Positions 1-11,118 of a stretch of DNA of 64,000 nucleotides are shown piece by piece (positions within the stretch are counted from its first letter, which is position 1; each line of letters begins with the position of its first letter). The DNA lies in NCBI GenBank assembly GCA_012976225.1, contig JAAVVG010000002.1:1674001-1738000 (forward strand), read 5' to 3'. The stretch is from Golubevia sp. BC0850. Taxonomy: Eukaryota > Basidiomycota > Exobasidiomycetes > Golubeviales > Golubeviaceae. The notes below the pieces were generated by a model that did not search any database, was not told where the DNA came from, and saw only the letters and a list, made by a program, of their open reading frames with translations. The position numbers and the translations under genes were made by a program.

Positions 1-1492
1 GGTGCCCTATCTGTTTTTGACTCCAGATCTCGAAAATCAAAGTATTCCAGATGAGTGGACTTTCTCCAAAGTCGTGACTGCTCAATCAGGAAAGGATGAA
101 CTGAAATCTCGTCTTAAAAAACATTGGGCGACTTGGATCACTGAGAAGGACTTTGCCAAAATGAAGTCGGTTGGATTGAACACAGTTAGAATTCCAGTCG
201 GGATGTGGGCCTACACCTCGTCGTCTTCTGAACCTTGTTAGTGGAAAGGGAATGCTGGATCTTGGTCTCTGGTGCACCCATCTAACTCCCTTCATCTCTC
301 CTTGTTCCTACCAACGCACAGATCAGAACGTTGCTCAGAGACCCTTCATCAGAGCTGCTTTGGGATGGGCTCAGAAGTATGGTCTAGACGTCGTGATGGA
401 CCTTCATGGTTTGCCCAATAGCCAGAATGGATACGACAACGTGAGTGAGGAGCTTACAAGGGATGATTTTCTCAAGACGCGTCGCTAACCACTCCCCTTT
501 CCTCTCCTTCAGTCAGGACATGCCGGTCCTATTGGCTTCAGTGAATCAGACATCCCTAGATCTATCAAAGCCTTGGAATACATGGTCAAGAATTACGTCA
601 ACGATCCAGCTTACGGCGGAGTCGTCAAGGCCATCGAATTAGCAAACGAACCTAGGATCGGGAACAATGCCATCCCCAGAAGCACTCTGATGAGCTACAA
701 CAGACAAGCCTACGCTGCCGTCAGAGCTGCCATGGATCCAAAGGCTGTCACTAGAGTCACCGTTTTCATCTCTGATGCCTTTGCCGACACCAGTGCGACC
801 GACGCTTACGACAGCTTATTCGGAGAATTTCCTTCAGCATCCATGGCAGTAGATTGGCACTACTATGAAGCCTTCGGAGACCTTGCTAAGCTTAGTAATG
901 CCGAGCACATCAAATCTGTTTGTGCTTTAGGTCCTAAGATGGCGGCTGAATCCAAAAAGAGGTGAGTGTTGTGTTGACTGGGCAGAACCTTGGTCTCGAT
1001 TGACTCATCTCTCTCTTTCTCCTCTCAGACCTGTCGTCATTGGTGAATGGAGTATTGGTACTTCTATCAACTGCACTCCTGTCAGCGACTGCAAGGGAAA
1101 GAGAATGCAACAATCCGTAGCTGAGTACAACACTGCTTCAGGCAACATCTTTAAGAGACGCTTTTTCGAAGCTCAAGCCTCGACTTACGAGCAAAATGCT
1201 GGAGGGTGAGTAACGTTTCGTGGAGTGGACTGCATCACAGATCACATGTCTCTGACTCTTGTTTTATAAACTGCCTTCTTCGTTCTGCCCTTACAGTTGG
1301 ATCATGTGGAACTGGAAAACCACCAGCGTCTCTGATTGGAGTTATGAAGCCTCGGTCGATCAAGGGTGGATTCCGTCTAACGTCTCAGACGAGTCCACTT
1401 GGGCCTTCTATCCCTCGACTGATCCGTCTTCTTGCATCTCGAAAGCTAGCTCTCCCAATCAGAAGCTCAATTTCAAGACACAAAGGAGCTGA
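1..1492 (+). CDS. Exo-1,3-beta-glucanase, GH5 family (5' partial)
   Basis: Secreted glucan exo-1,3-beta-glucosidase that trims cell-wall beta-1,3-glucan. The 5' end, including the signal peptide, lies outside the window. Exons read by eye: <1-236, 322-440, 513-961, 1029-1205, 1297-1492; all joins keep frame. The reading contains family blocks in order: TPDL near the start, a VRIPVGMW segment, DLHGLPNSQNGYDN across the second junction, then IELANEPR with the acid/base Glu, DWHYYEAF, and VIGEWS with the nucleophile Glu, ending with an IMWNWKT block. This is the order seen in fungal Exg1-type GH5 enzymes. All four introns are 67-91 nt with GTTAGT or GTGAGT donors. It converges with the KH-domain gene on the other strand. 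The family call is firm; substrate preference is inferred. Confidence 0.93.
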
Positions 1493-2042
1493 AAATTTCT
1501 CTCCCGCTTCTAGTCTTGATCTGTCTTTCAACTTCACTTCGATCGTCCAATCTTCTCGGACTATCTTTCAACATTTCACCCCTTGCCTACCCTCTTCTGG
1601 TTGCCCTTTTCTTGACCTATTCATGCTTTCCCTCAAGTATCGCATCTTTGTTTTGTTTGCTCGGTCTCGTTGACTCTGCTTTTAGTTTGCTACTTATCAC
1701 TTGTCTTTAGATTTGTTCTGCTCATTTGTTACCCTCTTGACTTGGAATTTTACTACTCGTCCTCTCTAATCATTAGTCGCCTTCACCGTGACCTCGTTGT
1801 CTACCCTCACACCTTGACAATTCACCTCCAGCGATTATCAAGGTCTTCGAATAGCGACTGAGAAATTAGGATGACTCAAGAATTCCAATTCACTTTTGAG
1901 AAATATTTACTTCACAGAGAGGATCATGAGAGTTTTTGGGAAAAATTGAAAGGGACTCGGAAACGTGCAAGAAACAAACATTGTCTTATTTTTGTATGGA
2001 AGATGTGGTAATGTAGATTTCGGAACTATAAAGTTGCTTTAA
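1493..2042. other. Convergent intergenic region
   Basis: This stretch lies between the stops of the GH5 gene and the KH-domain gene. It is T- and C-rich and presumably holds both 3' untranslated regions. The open stretches here carry no recognisable protein, and I see no repeat or RNA gene. Confidence 0.6.
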
Positions 2043-5000
2043 TTAATCACGTCTAGAAGGGGTGAGAGCGATCCTTTGGATTCTCTCTCTAGCATCCAAG
2101 ACGCTGTCCTTGTCTCCTCGGATGTAGCAGATAGAAGCTCCACCTCTTGGAATATCGATGGAAGCACCAGTTTCGCTCTGAATAGCGGCGAGACCAGATC
2201 CTCCTCTGCCAATGATTCTTGGAGCTGCTCCAGGAGGAAGCGATAGCCTTCCTTCGTGAGTGAAGTCGCTAGAGGATGAAGAACGGTTGATCTTGGCCTC
2301 TGCTGCATCCAGAGATTTCTCGTCTTTACCAGTCAAAGTCCATTCGATCTGCTCCTCTCCTTCAGAAGAGCCAGAAGAGAGTTCGACCAGCTCAAACGCG
2401 AGCTCCCTCGACTCGTCCTCATCTGCGTCGATCCTTGCCGCTGAAGCAGCCACTGAGGAAGAAACATCGACCTTAGGCTGAGAGGCAGCAATTCCACGAG
2501 GAGTATCGACAGAGACACCGAAGTCACTTCTCAGCTGCCTGAAGAATTGTGGAGTGGCGAGCTTGATATGAGCGGCCTTGGAGATCTTGACCTTCCGTTC
2601 TGCTGAAGCGAAGTCGGTAGCGATCTCTTGAGCGAGAGCTTCACAGGCAGATTTCTCTCCTTGAATTTTGACGATGGTAGCTTCAGTACCTCCAGCAGTG
2701 GCAAGCTCGCTGGCGTTGACTGGAGCTGGGGTTCCATCGTATTCCTTCCAACCTGGCATGATGATGCGAACGGAGTGTTTGGCTTGAAGCTCCGATTGAC
2801 GAGATCCACCACGACCGACTAGCATGCGCTGAGCTGGAGGGGCAACGATGACTCCAAGACAGATTCTGGCAGCTAGAGCAGCAGCGATCGATTCGAGTTC
2901 CTCCTTGATTTTGGAAGCGATAGCAGCTGGTCCACGGACAACGACAGCGTCGTCACTGGCATCGCCACGTTTGCGAGGGAAGAGGACCATTTGAGAAGCT
3001 GCCTTCGAGTCGTCAGGTCCACCAGCACGAGTGATGAGGTCTCGGATGGCTTGACCTCCTGGGCCGATGAGTTGACCATGGAACTCGGATGGGATCTTGA
3101 GAGTGTAGGTTTCCTCGGCGTCAACCTCTTTGGAGATAGCGAGGATAGCAGCCTTTGCTTCAGAGATGGCATTTTTGGTACCGACAAGCTTGATATTGGT
3201 GATGGCGGAATCTCCTTCCCGATCGACATCGATCTTGGCTCCAGTATCATCTCGGATTTGATTGACGGTAGCTCCTGCTTTACCCATGATACGAGCGACG
3301 GATTTGGAGCTGACTGGAACCAGCTCGACGTTGTTGTGTTCGTTCTCGTACTCGAGAAGTTCGAGAAGTTCGGCTGAGAAGTGAGAAGCATGAGAAGAGT
3401 GAGTCTAAACAGAATTCGGAGAAGCAGCAAGCTCCCTCTCTCTTGGAATTCAAACTCACCTTTAGCCCCAGCTACACCCTTCTTTCCACCACGAATGATG
3501 ACCTCATCAGCCTTCTGATCAGCATTACGAGTTGGTTTAGATCCATCCTCCTCAGCAGCTCCTCCACTCTTTGGGAAGTCGATGCGAACGACGTAAGTCT
3601 CCTGTAGACGAATGACGTACTTTCCACCTTGACCAATGATACCAGCATGCATCTTCGGTGGCACCTTGACGACGATAGTGGTTTCGTCAGCCAACTTCTC
3701 AGCTTGTCCTTCTAGGCGCTTCTTAGCTTCCAAGACATTCTCCTTCCTTCCAGTCAAAGTCACCTTGACTTTCTCCTTTTTGGAAGACTTCTTGGTAGTC
3801 TTTGCGTCTGCTTCAGCAGCTGGGTTATCTCCAAAGTCGACTCTGACTCCTAGTTCCTCGCGAAGCTTGGTGACAGCAGCTCCCCCACGTCCAACGAGAT
3901 GAGGAACGTGAGAGGAGTCGATTTCGAACTCTTCAATGTGACCATTGATGATGGCGTCGGATTCAGCATCACTGGCGATACGACGAAGCTCAGTAACTAT
4001 TCGAGTGACCTCATCTGAAGGACCACGAATGAGAATTTCATTCTCCGAGATGGCAGTAGCAGCTTTTCCAGCTGATGGACCTCCTTGAGAAGATCCGAGT
4101 CTAACGATGACTAGACGTTCCTCTCCGATGACAGCGTTGAGAGTTGTACCTCCTGGTCCGATGATGGATCTGTGAAGCTTGGCTGGGACGTTGATCTTCT
4201 CCTCTCTGATATCGGCCTGCTCTCCCTCCTTCTTCTTGAGCTCTTCGCTAACTCCACGTAGAATCTCTTGAGCTTTGGCATCGTGAGCAGCAACGGCAGC
4301 TCCCTTTCCGAGTGGTGGGAGGCTCTTGATGGCATCCTCAGAGGAGAGTACCAAGAGAACGTCTGAGCGAGACTCTCCTTCGTTAGGTGGGAAGATGACT
4401 TCGATTCCTTCGCTTTCGTAGGCGGTGAGACCAGATCGATTTTTTCCGATGACTGATAAGGGTAGGGGTGAGAAGGGGATCAGACAGTTAGTAAACTAGA
4501 GCTCGAAATCGGGGCACACAAGGCGTCAAAACACTCACCAAACCTGTGAACGAGAGGGTCGATGTCCATCTCTAGCATATAAGAACTTCTGATCCTCTTG
4601 GCATGTCCGTCGATGGTAGCTCTGGTTTTGGAAACCTGCTCAGCAGCAGGTCCAACGATGTCAATTTGAACAGTTCCTTCATTCTCAATAGCTGAAGCAC
4701 GAGGTAAGAAGACTTGAGTTCCTTGAGAACGAGGCATCTTGGTGGAGATACCTCCTCCAGAATGAGCAGAGAGCCAGCGAAGTAAGAGCTTAGCGTGATC
4801 CAAAGCTTCCTCAGGAGAAGAAACTCCAGCGAACCGTCCAGAGGAGAGGAGATCCAAGACTTCGACTTGAATGGCATTGGCGCATTCCATAGCAGCAGTA
4901 AGAGCGACTGGAAGTTGAGCTGGAGGGCCACGAATGGTTACGCTATCGGAAGGATCATCGATAGGAGCCAATTCGATGATACAGCCAGTAGTTCCTAAGA

Positions 5001-6626
5001 TGTTGGCGGCGTTGTCTCCGACCAAAAAACGATGTTGTCTCTTGGAGATACTGATCTGAAGGGTACGATAAGTACGAGTCATTTCATTGACTCTGTTCTC
5101 GATTTCCTTGACCGCCTTGGCCACCAATTCTCTCTCCCCAGTGACTACGATAGCCAGATCTCTTTCTCTCTGTTGTTCTTGACCCTGACCTTCTTCCAAG
5201 CCCTCTTCACGTTCACGCTCCTTTGGTGGGAGGAGGGCTGCACGAGGAGGGATTCTAACGCTGACGTCGGTCTCCTTAGCATCTTCTCCTTCAGCTGGAG
5301 GAGCCACTCCAGCAGCTAAAGCCTCGATCTCACGAGCTGTCTTTCCTTTGGCTCCGGATAGGAAAGGGTACCAGACGTGATTGATCTCAGTCAGACGAAC
5401 AGTAGATCTGCTGGTACGTTCTGAGATGAGAGAAGTGAGCATCTTTTGAGCTTGATGAGCGCTGATTTCATCCCCAGAGATCGTGATAGGGACTTGTTCG
5501 TCGTTTGAGTAGTCGTCCTTGTTTCCAGTATTCTCGATAGCTCCAGGCTCGGCACGAGGAATGTCGATCTTGACTTTAGTTTGATCAGTGATGTTCTTGA
5601 GGTTCTTTCCCTTTGGACCGACAACGAATCCACGTAGAGAGGCAGGCATCATAAGAGTGAGAGTGACCTTTGGGATCGAAAGTGAAAGCGTGGCGGGGTA
5701 TAGAGGTAGGCGATTAGCTATGGGAGAGGAGGAAAGGAAGATGACTTCTTCCTGACAGAAAGAGAGCTCTCCTCCTTCGAGCTCTTTCAACCCTTCCGGC
5801 ACTCCTGCGACCTCCAAGCCCCTTTCTCTGCATCGTGGACTCACATTCTTAGCAAGTAAGACTTGCAACTCTCTCTTAGCATCATTGACCTTCTTCTGAT
5901 CTCCAGCACGAATGACAAAAGTAGTACTCTTTCCAGCAGTAGCACTAGTAGTAGTGCTAGCATCGATCTTGACCTTTCCCTTGTTCTTCTCTAGTACTCT
6001 TTGCATAGCTTGAGAGAAGCGAGCAGCATCAGTGTGATCGGTTGAAGGTAAGGAGAAGATCTCTTGGAAGGTAGCTCTTTGAATTACAGGAGCAGTTCCA
6101 GCCCAGGAAGCAGTTGAAGGAGCGGCAGCAGCGGAAGAAGCTTTGACTGAAAGTTTCTTTCCCCATTGACCCTTTGGGGCTGGAGAAGCGGCTCCTAAAG
6201 AAGGGAAAGCGGATTCAGAATCGCTGGAGGGAGAAGAAGGGAGGGTTGGTGGAAAGGAAGGGTAAGAAGGGAGGCCTCGCTCTCACTCTCTCTCTTCTCT
6301 CTCTACCCTCTATCTAGCCTCCCACAGTGAACTTACAAGTCAGGTTGAGGTACACCAGGTTTCTTGAACTGAGTAGCAGATGGAGGGTTACCGTTTAGGT
6401 TGTTCTCAGTTGCAGGTTGCTTCTTGTTACCGATAGGAGGATATTGCATTGCAGTTGAAATTTGAGGTGGGAATGGATCCTCAGACAAAGCAGGGAATGG
6501 ATCATTCATAATTGGATTTCCATTGGCATTCCCAATTCCGTTAGCGATTGAGTTACCATTAGTAGTTGAGTTCTTAATCTCTGAATTCCCACCATGCTGG
6601 CGTTGAAGATCTGCAGCTGAAACCAT
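2043..6626 (-). CDS. SCP160: Scp160/vigilin-type multi-KH RNA-binding protein
   Basis: Polysome- and ER-associated RNA-binding protein made almost entirely of KH domains. Exons on the minus strand: 6626-6337, 6223-5845, 5667-4539, 4452-3460, 3373-2043; all phases agree and give 1373 aa, close to yeast Scp160 and vertebrate vigilin (about 1220-1270). After an Asn/Gly/Pro-rich N-terminus I count eleven KH-like units from their GXXG loops: GPKG, GAKG, a degenerate GDNA, GKNR, GPGG, GRGG, GQGG, GKAG, GPGG, GRGG, GRGG. Most fit the IIGxGG or LVGxGG pattern. Introns are 86-177 nt. The intron at 5668-5844 has no in-frame stop, so retention would insert about 59 residues before the first strong KH; I treat it as an intron because it has a GTGAGT donor and an AAAG acceptor. 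The vigilin call is firm. The exact number of KH units is less so. Confidence 0.92.
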
Positions 6627-7793
6627 TGGAGTGATCCTTTCAAGTTCAAGTTAAAATAAGACGATTTGAGAAAAGAGAGGATTTGAAATTCCCTTTTCTT
6701 ACCAAAGACGATAAAGTGTTAGACCCGAGAGAGAGAGAGATGGAGAGAGGATAAAGGATGAGGTTGGGAGCGAGAAGATTGGCTCTGCTGCTGGCGAGAA
6801 GAAGGGCCAGGCTCACAGACTCGTTGTTACCGTTGCCTCAACCTTTTGTTTGCTTTAGCTGATCTACATATTCCTATTGACCTTTTCTATGTATGCTTCA
6901 GATTTCCATAGGTGGCTCTGTGGTAGTCCAAAAGAAGTAACATGGGGTTTAGCTCATTTGCAACCCTCATCGCATCGCTTCATCCTTTCGTCTTTCTTCC
7001 CCTTTTTCTTCCCTTTGAACCCCTCTTCCATCTGGTCATCCACATTTTTGTTACTACTTTGTGGGAATGTACAGGTAAGAACTCGAAGTCAGAGAAATAA
7101 CAAGTCGATTTCTTGGTTGTCGTTTCCTTGCTGAAAGTTGATGAAACGAGGGAAATCACATCTGAGCTGGCTCCTGAAATTCTCCCGATTCCTTTTCTCT
7201 GACTCCAGAGTAGACAGGAAAGATAGAGGAGGTGAAGAAACCGAGGAAGTTGGTGCTCCTAGGCAGAATGGAAAGAGAAGAAGGGGATCGCCCGATCTCT
7301 TTCACCTTGACAGAACTTCATTAGCCGGTTATAGATCTGCTCTCAACTTATCTTCGATGACATTTCATTTTTGCAAGCGGGGCGGGTTGGACAGAGATCT
7401 TTGCAAGAGCGTTCTTTCCTTTCTCCTCGAACGACCCCTTGTCTTGTCTCCTTGCATCGCGCACAATGTCGTGTCTTTTAATTTCGACGTCCAACTGAAA
7501 GGAAATAAGTCGAGGCTTAGAGTCTGATTCTTCTCCTTCTCATCAGCTTACTGTAGACATAAGTTGAAGGCGATGGAACTTTCAAAAAGAAAGTGTCGAC
7601 AGAAATACAAGAAGGGCAAGAGAGAGAGAAGGATAGTGATATCGCTCCATCATCTTTCCAGGAAGGCTCACAATCTTTGGTCCCTTGTCTGCTTTTGAAT
7701 GCGGCTGAGGTCTATGGCAAGAGGGAACAGGACTCGCGAGCGAAGGAGAAAAAAAGAGGTATTTCAATCGGTCTCAAACTTGAGTCAATTAAA
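6627..7793. other. Intergenic region upstream of the KH gene
   Basis: This 1.2 kb holds the presumed promoter of the KH-domain gene at its left side, with a GA-rich run near 6729-6760, and the 3' flank of the Ser/Gly-rich gene at its right side. A 129-codon plus-strand open frame at 7138-7527 looks like chance: no domain, no signal peptide and no flanking splice logic. Confidence 0.5.
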
Positions 7794-9409
7794 TTACACC
7801 GCATAGTCAGGGTAGTAGGAAGATTGAGGGTTGTTTCCGTAGGAACCTCCGGATCCAGATTGAGGAGAAGTTCGAGTTGAGGTAGCTTCAGGATAGTAAG
7901 CAACAGGTGAAGAAGGAGATGGATAAGAACTAGTGGGGAAAGAATCTAGAGAGGGGTCGACTGAAGAAAGGAAATTTTGAAAATCATCTTGATGGTTGAA
8001 TTGAGAATCATTTTGAGGGTCAGTGTTATCATTGAAGGTCCCATCGTTGAATCCATTCGAGCCCTCTCCATCTTCCCCCAAAGTCGGATCTTGACCTCCT
8101 AAAGCACTTTGGTTTGGATCTGCGATTGGAGTACAGATGTTCGGATCGGATTGACAATCTGGGGAGCTGTCGGCTGTACAGCATGCTTGAGGTTGAGTCG
8201 AGCCATCTTGAGGAGATTGAGGAGATTGAGTTTGTACATCTGTTCCATCCCCCATCTCACCGCTGCCCATCCCATCCCCATAGCCTCCACCCATCCCTCC
8301 CCCCATAGATTGTGCCAGGTATTGCGCTTGTGAGGCAAACATGAGCATGTCCATTACCGACATGTTGCCCCCTTGCGCTTTAACACTGTTGAGCTTCCCC
8401 TGAATTTTGGCTCCCAGCGACGGATCTTCCGCCACGGCCTCTTTGAGCATGTCATTTTTCTACTTCGGGTTGAGGTTCGACTTGGCTAGTGTTTGTCGAT
8501 CGGGTAAGCTAGGACGACCAGGGTTAGTTTTTGAGTGTTTGCCACCGACTCCAGTTCCACCGTTGTGGTTGTGTCCGGTGCTTGAATGACCTCCCTTTGA
8601 GTCAGAGTTGTCGTGTCCATCTTCCGAGCCTACGTGGTTTCCTGTACCAGGAGCTCCTCCAGATCCATTGGGAGAGCCATGAGAAGCAGCACTAGCGGCT
8701 CCGCCCTGTCCAGCCTGAGTTCCATGAGTGTTTTCCTTTTGAGTTCCAGATCCAACGCCCCCGTTAAGATGATTCGCGGGGCAGCCGGTAGGGCCAGTAG
8801 AGCCGCTAGTACCACTTCCGCTTTGAGCGTCAGTAGATCCATCCGAAGAAGAGCCAGGTCCACTTTTGGCTCCTGCATGAGCGTCAGCAGGAGAAGTAGA
8901 ACCATTAGAAGAAGCGCCGTTAGCTTGTCCAGATGTTGACTGGGTGAAGACGACCGGGTTCTTCTTGATACCAGATCCGCTGACTCCAGAACTCTCCACT
9001 GTCGAGGAGGTAGACCCTGTGCTGGGACGGCCCTTTGGATTGCTGGTATGGCCGTGGCGTCCTCCAGATGGCTTGAAGCTAGGCATCTTGAACTTTTCGT
9101 CTAAATCTGACTTTTCTCCCTTGGCTTCGGAGAGACATTGAAGATCTCCAGTCTGTGCGGAAGTCGAGAGTTCGAGAGGGTAAGCGAAACAGGCCTTTGT
9201 CGACAAGTTGAGAAGCGACGTTCAGCGATACTCACAGCGCAATTCATAGCCGAATTCTTTGAACCTGAGGCAGAACCAGATCCATGAGATCCAAGTTGGG
9301 TAGAATTATGACCTTGTTGATCATGGTGGTGTCCGGGGATAGGGAGAGCAAAACTGGAAGAGGCTGCGAAAGCTAGGGTGACAAAAGCAGCTAGATGATT
9401 GAACTTCAT
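7794..9409 (-). CDS. Secreted Ser/Gly-rich protein interrupted by one in-frame TAG
   Basis: Exon 1 (9409-9236) encodes a signal peptide starting MKFNHLAAFVTLAFAASSSF, then a His/Ser/Gly-rich segment. A GTGAGT donor and CACAG acceptor join it in frame to 9152. The frame runs through a Ser/Gly/Thr-rich domain to a TAG at 8462-8460, giving 288 aa. Directly after the TAG, with no frame change, the frame stays open for another 221 codons to 7794. That part starts KNDMLKEAVAEDPSLGAKIQ, contains a Gly/Met-rich stretch, a CC...C...C cluster and a Pro/Ser/Tyr-rich tail. The compact part after the TAG looks more protein-like than the repeat-rich part before it. The TAG could be the 3' end of an intron, a read-through stop, or a loss mutation. 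No GTRAGT donor lies upstream; weaker in-phase GTs are at about 8633 and 8549. Function unknown. Confidence 0.6.
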
Positions 9410-10318
9410 TGTTTTGGATTGCTTCGTTTGGAAGTTTGAGTGAAGAGATTGAAGTCTTGAGAGAAAAAAAAGTTGAGGAGAGTGAGGTAGTTAGTTTGGT
9501 AGAAGAGAACTAGACCAGCTAGAGAAGTAGAAGACAGAATGGAGAAAATTAAAAAAGGTAAAACCAGTTTACGCGATTGAGTTAAAGAAGATCAGATGTT
9601 GATTGTAGAAGTTGAAATTGGGAGAGGTAGTAGACCGGCTACTGAAAGAAGAGAAGAAGAAAGAAGAAGTCGAAAGAGGTGGGTGAACTTGAGTTGGAGA
9701 AAAGAAAAGTCGTCCCCATCCATTTCCACTCCCTTTTGTATCTTTCAGTGAGATTTCGGGTGTAAAACGCTTTTTGAGAGTGAGATACTCAGTAGAAGAG
9801 GAGGGCGTTACTCAGACTCTCATCAGACGGGTGGTGGCGATTGGGAGGCGTGAGGACCTGCTGGGAAAGTTGACGGTCCGTACGTCGAACATCATGGTCT
9901 TCCTTCTTCGTGTTGATCGTTAGATTGGATTTGGTGTAACTCGTAGAATTTGAGATACTCTAGAGTTGAAGGCGTTGGGGCTGAAGGACGCGTGGTCAAA
10001 AGGAGACTGAGTAGACACTCAAAGATTGACGCCCAACCCTTTCGAGCCCCTTACTTTTCCCATACTGACGAATAAGACCCGTAGATCTGTATAATGAGTG
10101 ATTTGAGACTCAGTAACAATTTACGCCCTAGGGTAGGAAGAAAGATATTTAAGAGAAGGCCTCGTCGAGGTCTTGTCTGTTCCCCATCTTCTCTCTCAAC
10201 AACTTTCCTTCTCACTGTCTTCTCTTCCCATCTCAACGAGTTCCCAAATCAATTCAACCAGAACTTTACAAAACTCTCCTCTCTCACAACTCACAAACTC
10301 ACAAACTCACATTTCATC
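9410..10318. other. Divergent promoter region, about 0.9 kb
   Basis: It separates the minus-strand secreted protein (start 9409) from a small plus-strand gene (start 10319). It is AG-rich between about 9430 and 9700. It has a TATA-like site at 10146-10152 and a CT-rich leader with the short tandem ACAAACTC-type repeat at about 10283-10310, just before the plus-strand start codon. No coding evidence was seen. Confidence 0.5.
10146..10152 (+). promoter_or_regulatory. TATA-like box of the small acidic gene
   Basis: TATTTAA lies 167 bp before the ATG at 10319 and is followed by a CT-rich leader. The position is plausible for a core promoter, but the match to the TATA consensus is imperfect. Confidence 0.3.
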
Positions 10319-10864
10319 ATGGGCTTCACCGTCAAAGAGTCACCTTTCCCTCTACTGAAAACCTCCTTTCTGGACATGTCTTCATCCTCATCCTCATTCG
10401 AAGAAGCAAAGCAATATCACGAAGAAGAAGGTCTGATGATCTTTCATCTTCAAGAATGCATCGACTACAAAGACGAGATCAATGATCTCTCTCCGACCTG
10501 GACCGAGGACGATGTGAAGGACAGTCTCTTACCTTACTTAAATCATGGTCAACAGCAAGAGGGAGGAAAGATTAGAGAAGATCAGAACGATTCTTTAGTC
10601 TCCGAAGAAGAACTGTTTGAGATGTTACTATTGGTGAGTACATCGGATCTTCTCTCTCAGTATCTCTCTCTTTCTTTGCCACCTCGTTTCGTTTCAAAAA
10701 CGGCTGTCTGAATTGCTTCTCTCCCCTTTTCCTCTTCTCTTACCTCCTCGACTCTTCTTTTCCTTCAGACTCCACCACCTACACCTCACGAGCCAAGCTC
10801 AGAGTCGAATTGGTTGATGCTTCAGCTCGAGATGTTGAAAGAGATGGACGCCAAAGAGATTTGA
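10319..10864 (+). CDS. Small acidic protein, function unknown
   Basis: Two exons, 10319-10633 and 10769-10864, join in phase 0 across a 135-nt intron with GTGAGT donor and TTCAG acceptor, giving 136 aa. The protein opens MGFTVKESPFPLLKTSFLDM, has a Ser run, then is rich in Glu, Asp and Gln, with paired Leu-rich acidic segments (EEELFEMLLL and WLMLQLEMLKEM) that could form amphipathic helices. There is no signal peptide or membrane segment. It follows a TATA-like box and a CT-rich leader and precedes the acyl-CoA synthetase on the same strand by about 250 bp. I do not recognise the family. The clean splice join and downstream coding exon support a real gene. Confidence 0.6.
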
Positions 10865-11118
10865 AACCTGAACGCCTTTATCTCTCTCCTGCAGTATTAG
10901 TTTCCTAGTTTTTTTTCCCCATCAGAATTGTATGTATTGTCTCTCTCTCTCTTTCTCAGAGTTCTCTGTGTCTGTTACGTCTGTCTCCAAACTCCAAAAG
11001 CCCGAGCCGAGCGAGTTGTTCGGAGGCCGGGAGAAGTTTACCGTATCTATCTTCAACGTTTCAACCCAACGACCACCTCTTCCTTCCCCATCAATCAGTC
11101 TTTAACAAAAGAAAAGAA

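Noticed and set aside
7138-7527. 129-codon plus-strand open frame between the KH gene and the secreted protein
   Set aside because: No domain, no signal, composition unlike the neighbouring genes, and no supporting splice structure. Best explained as chance.
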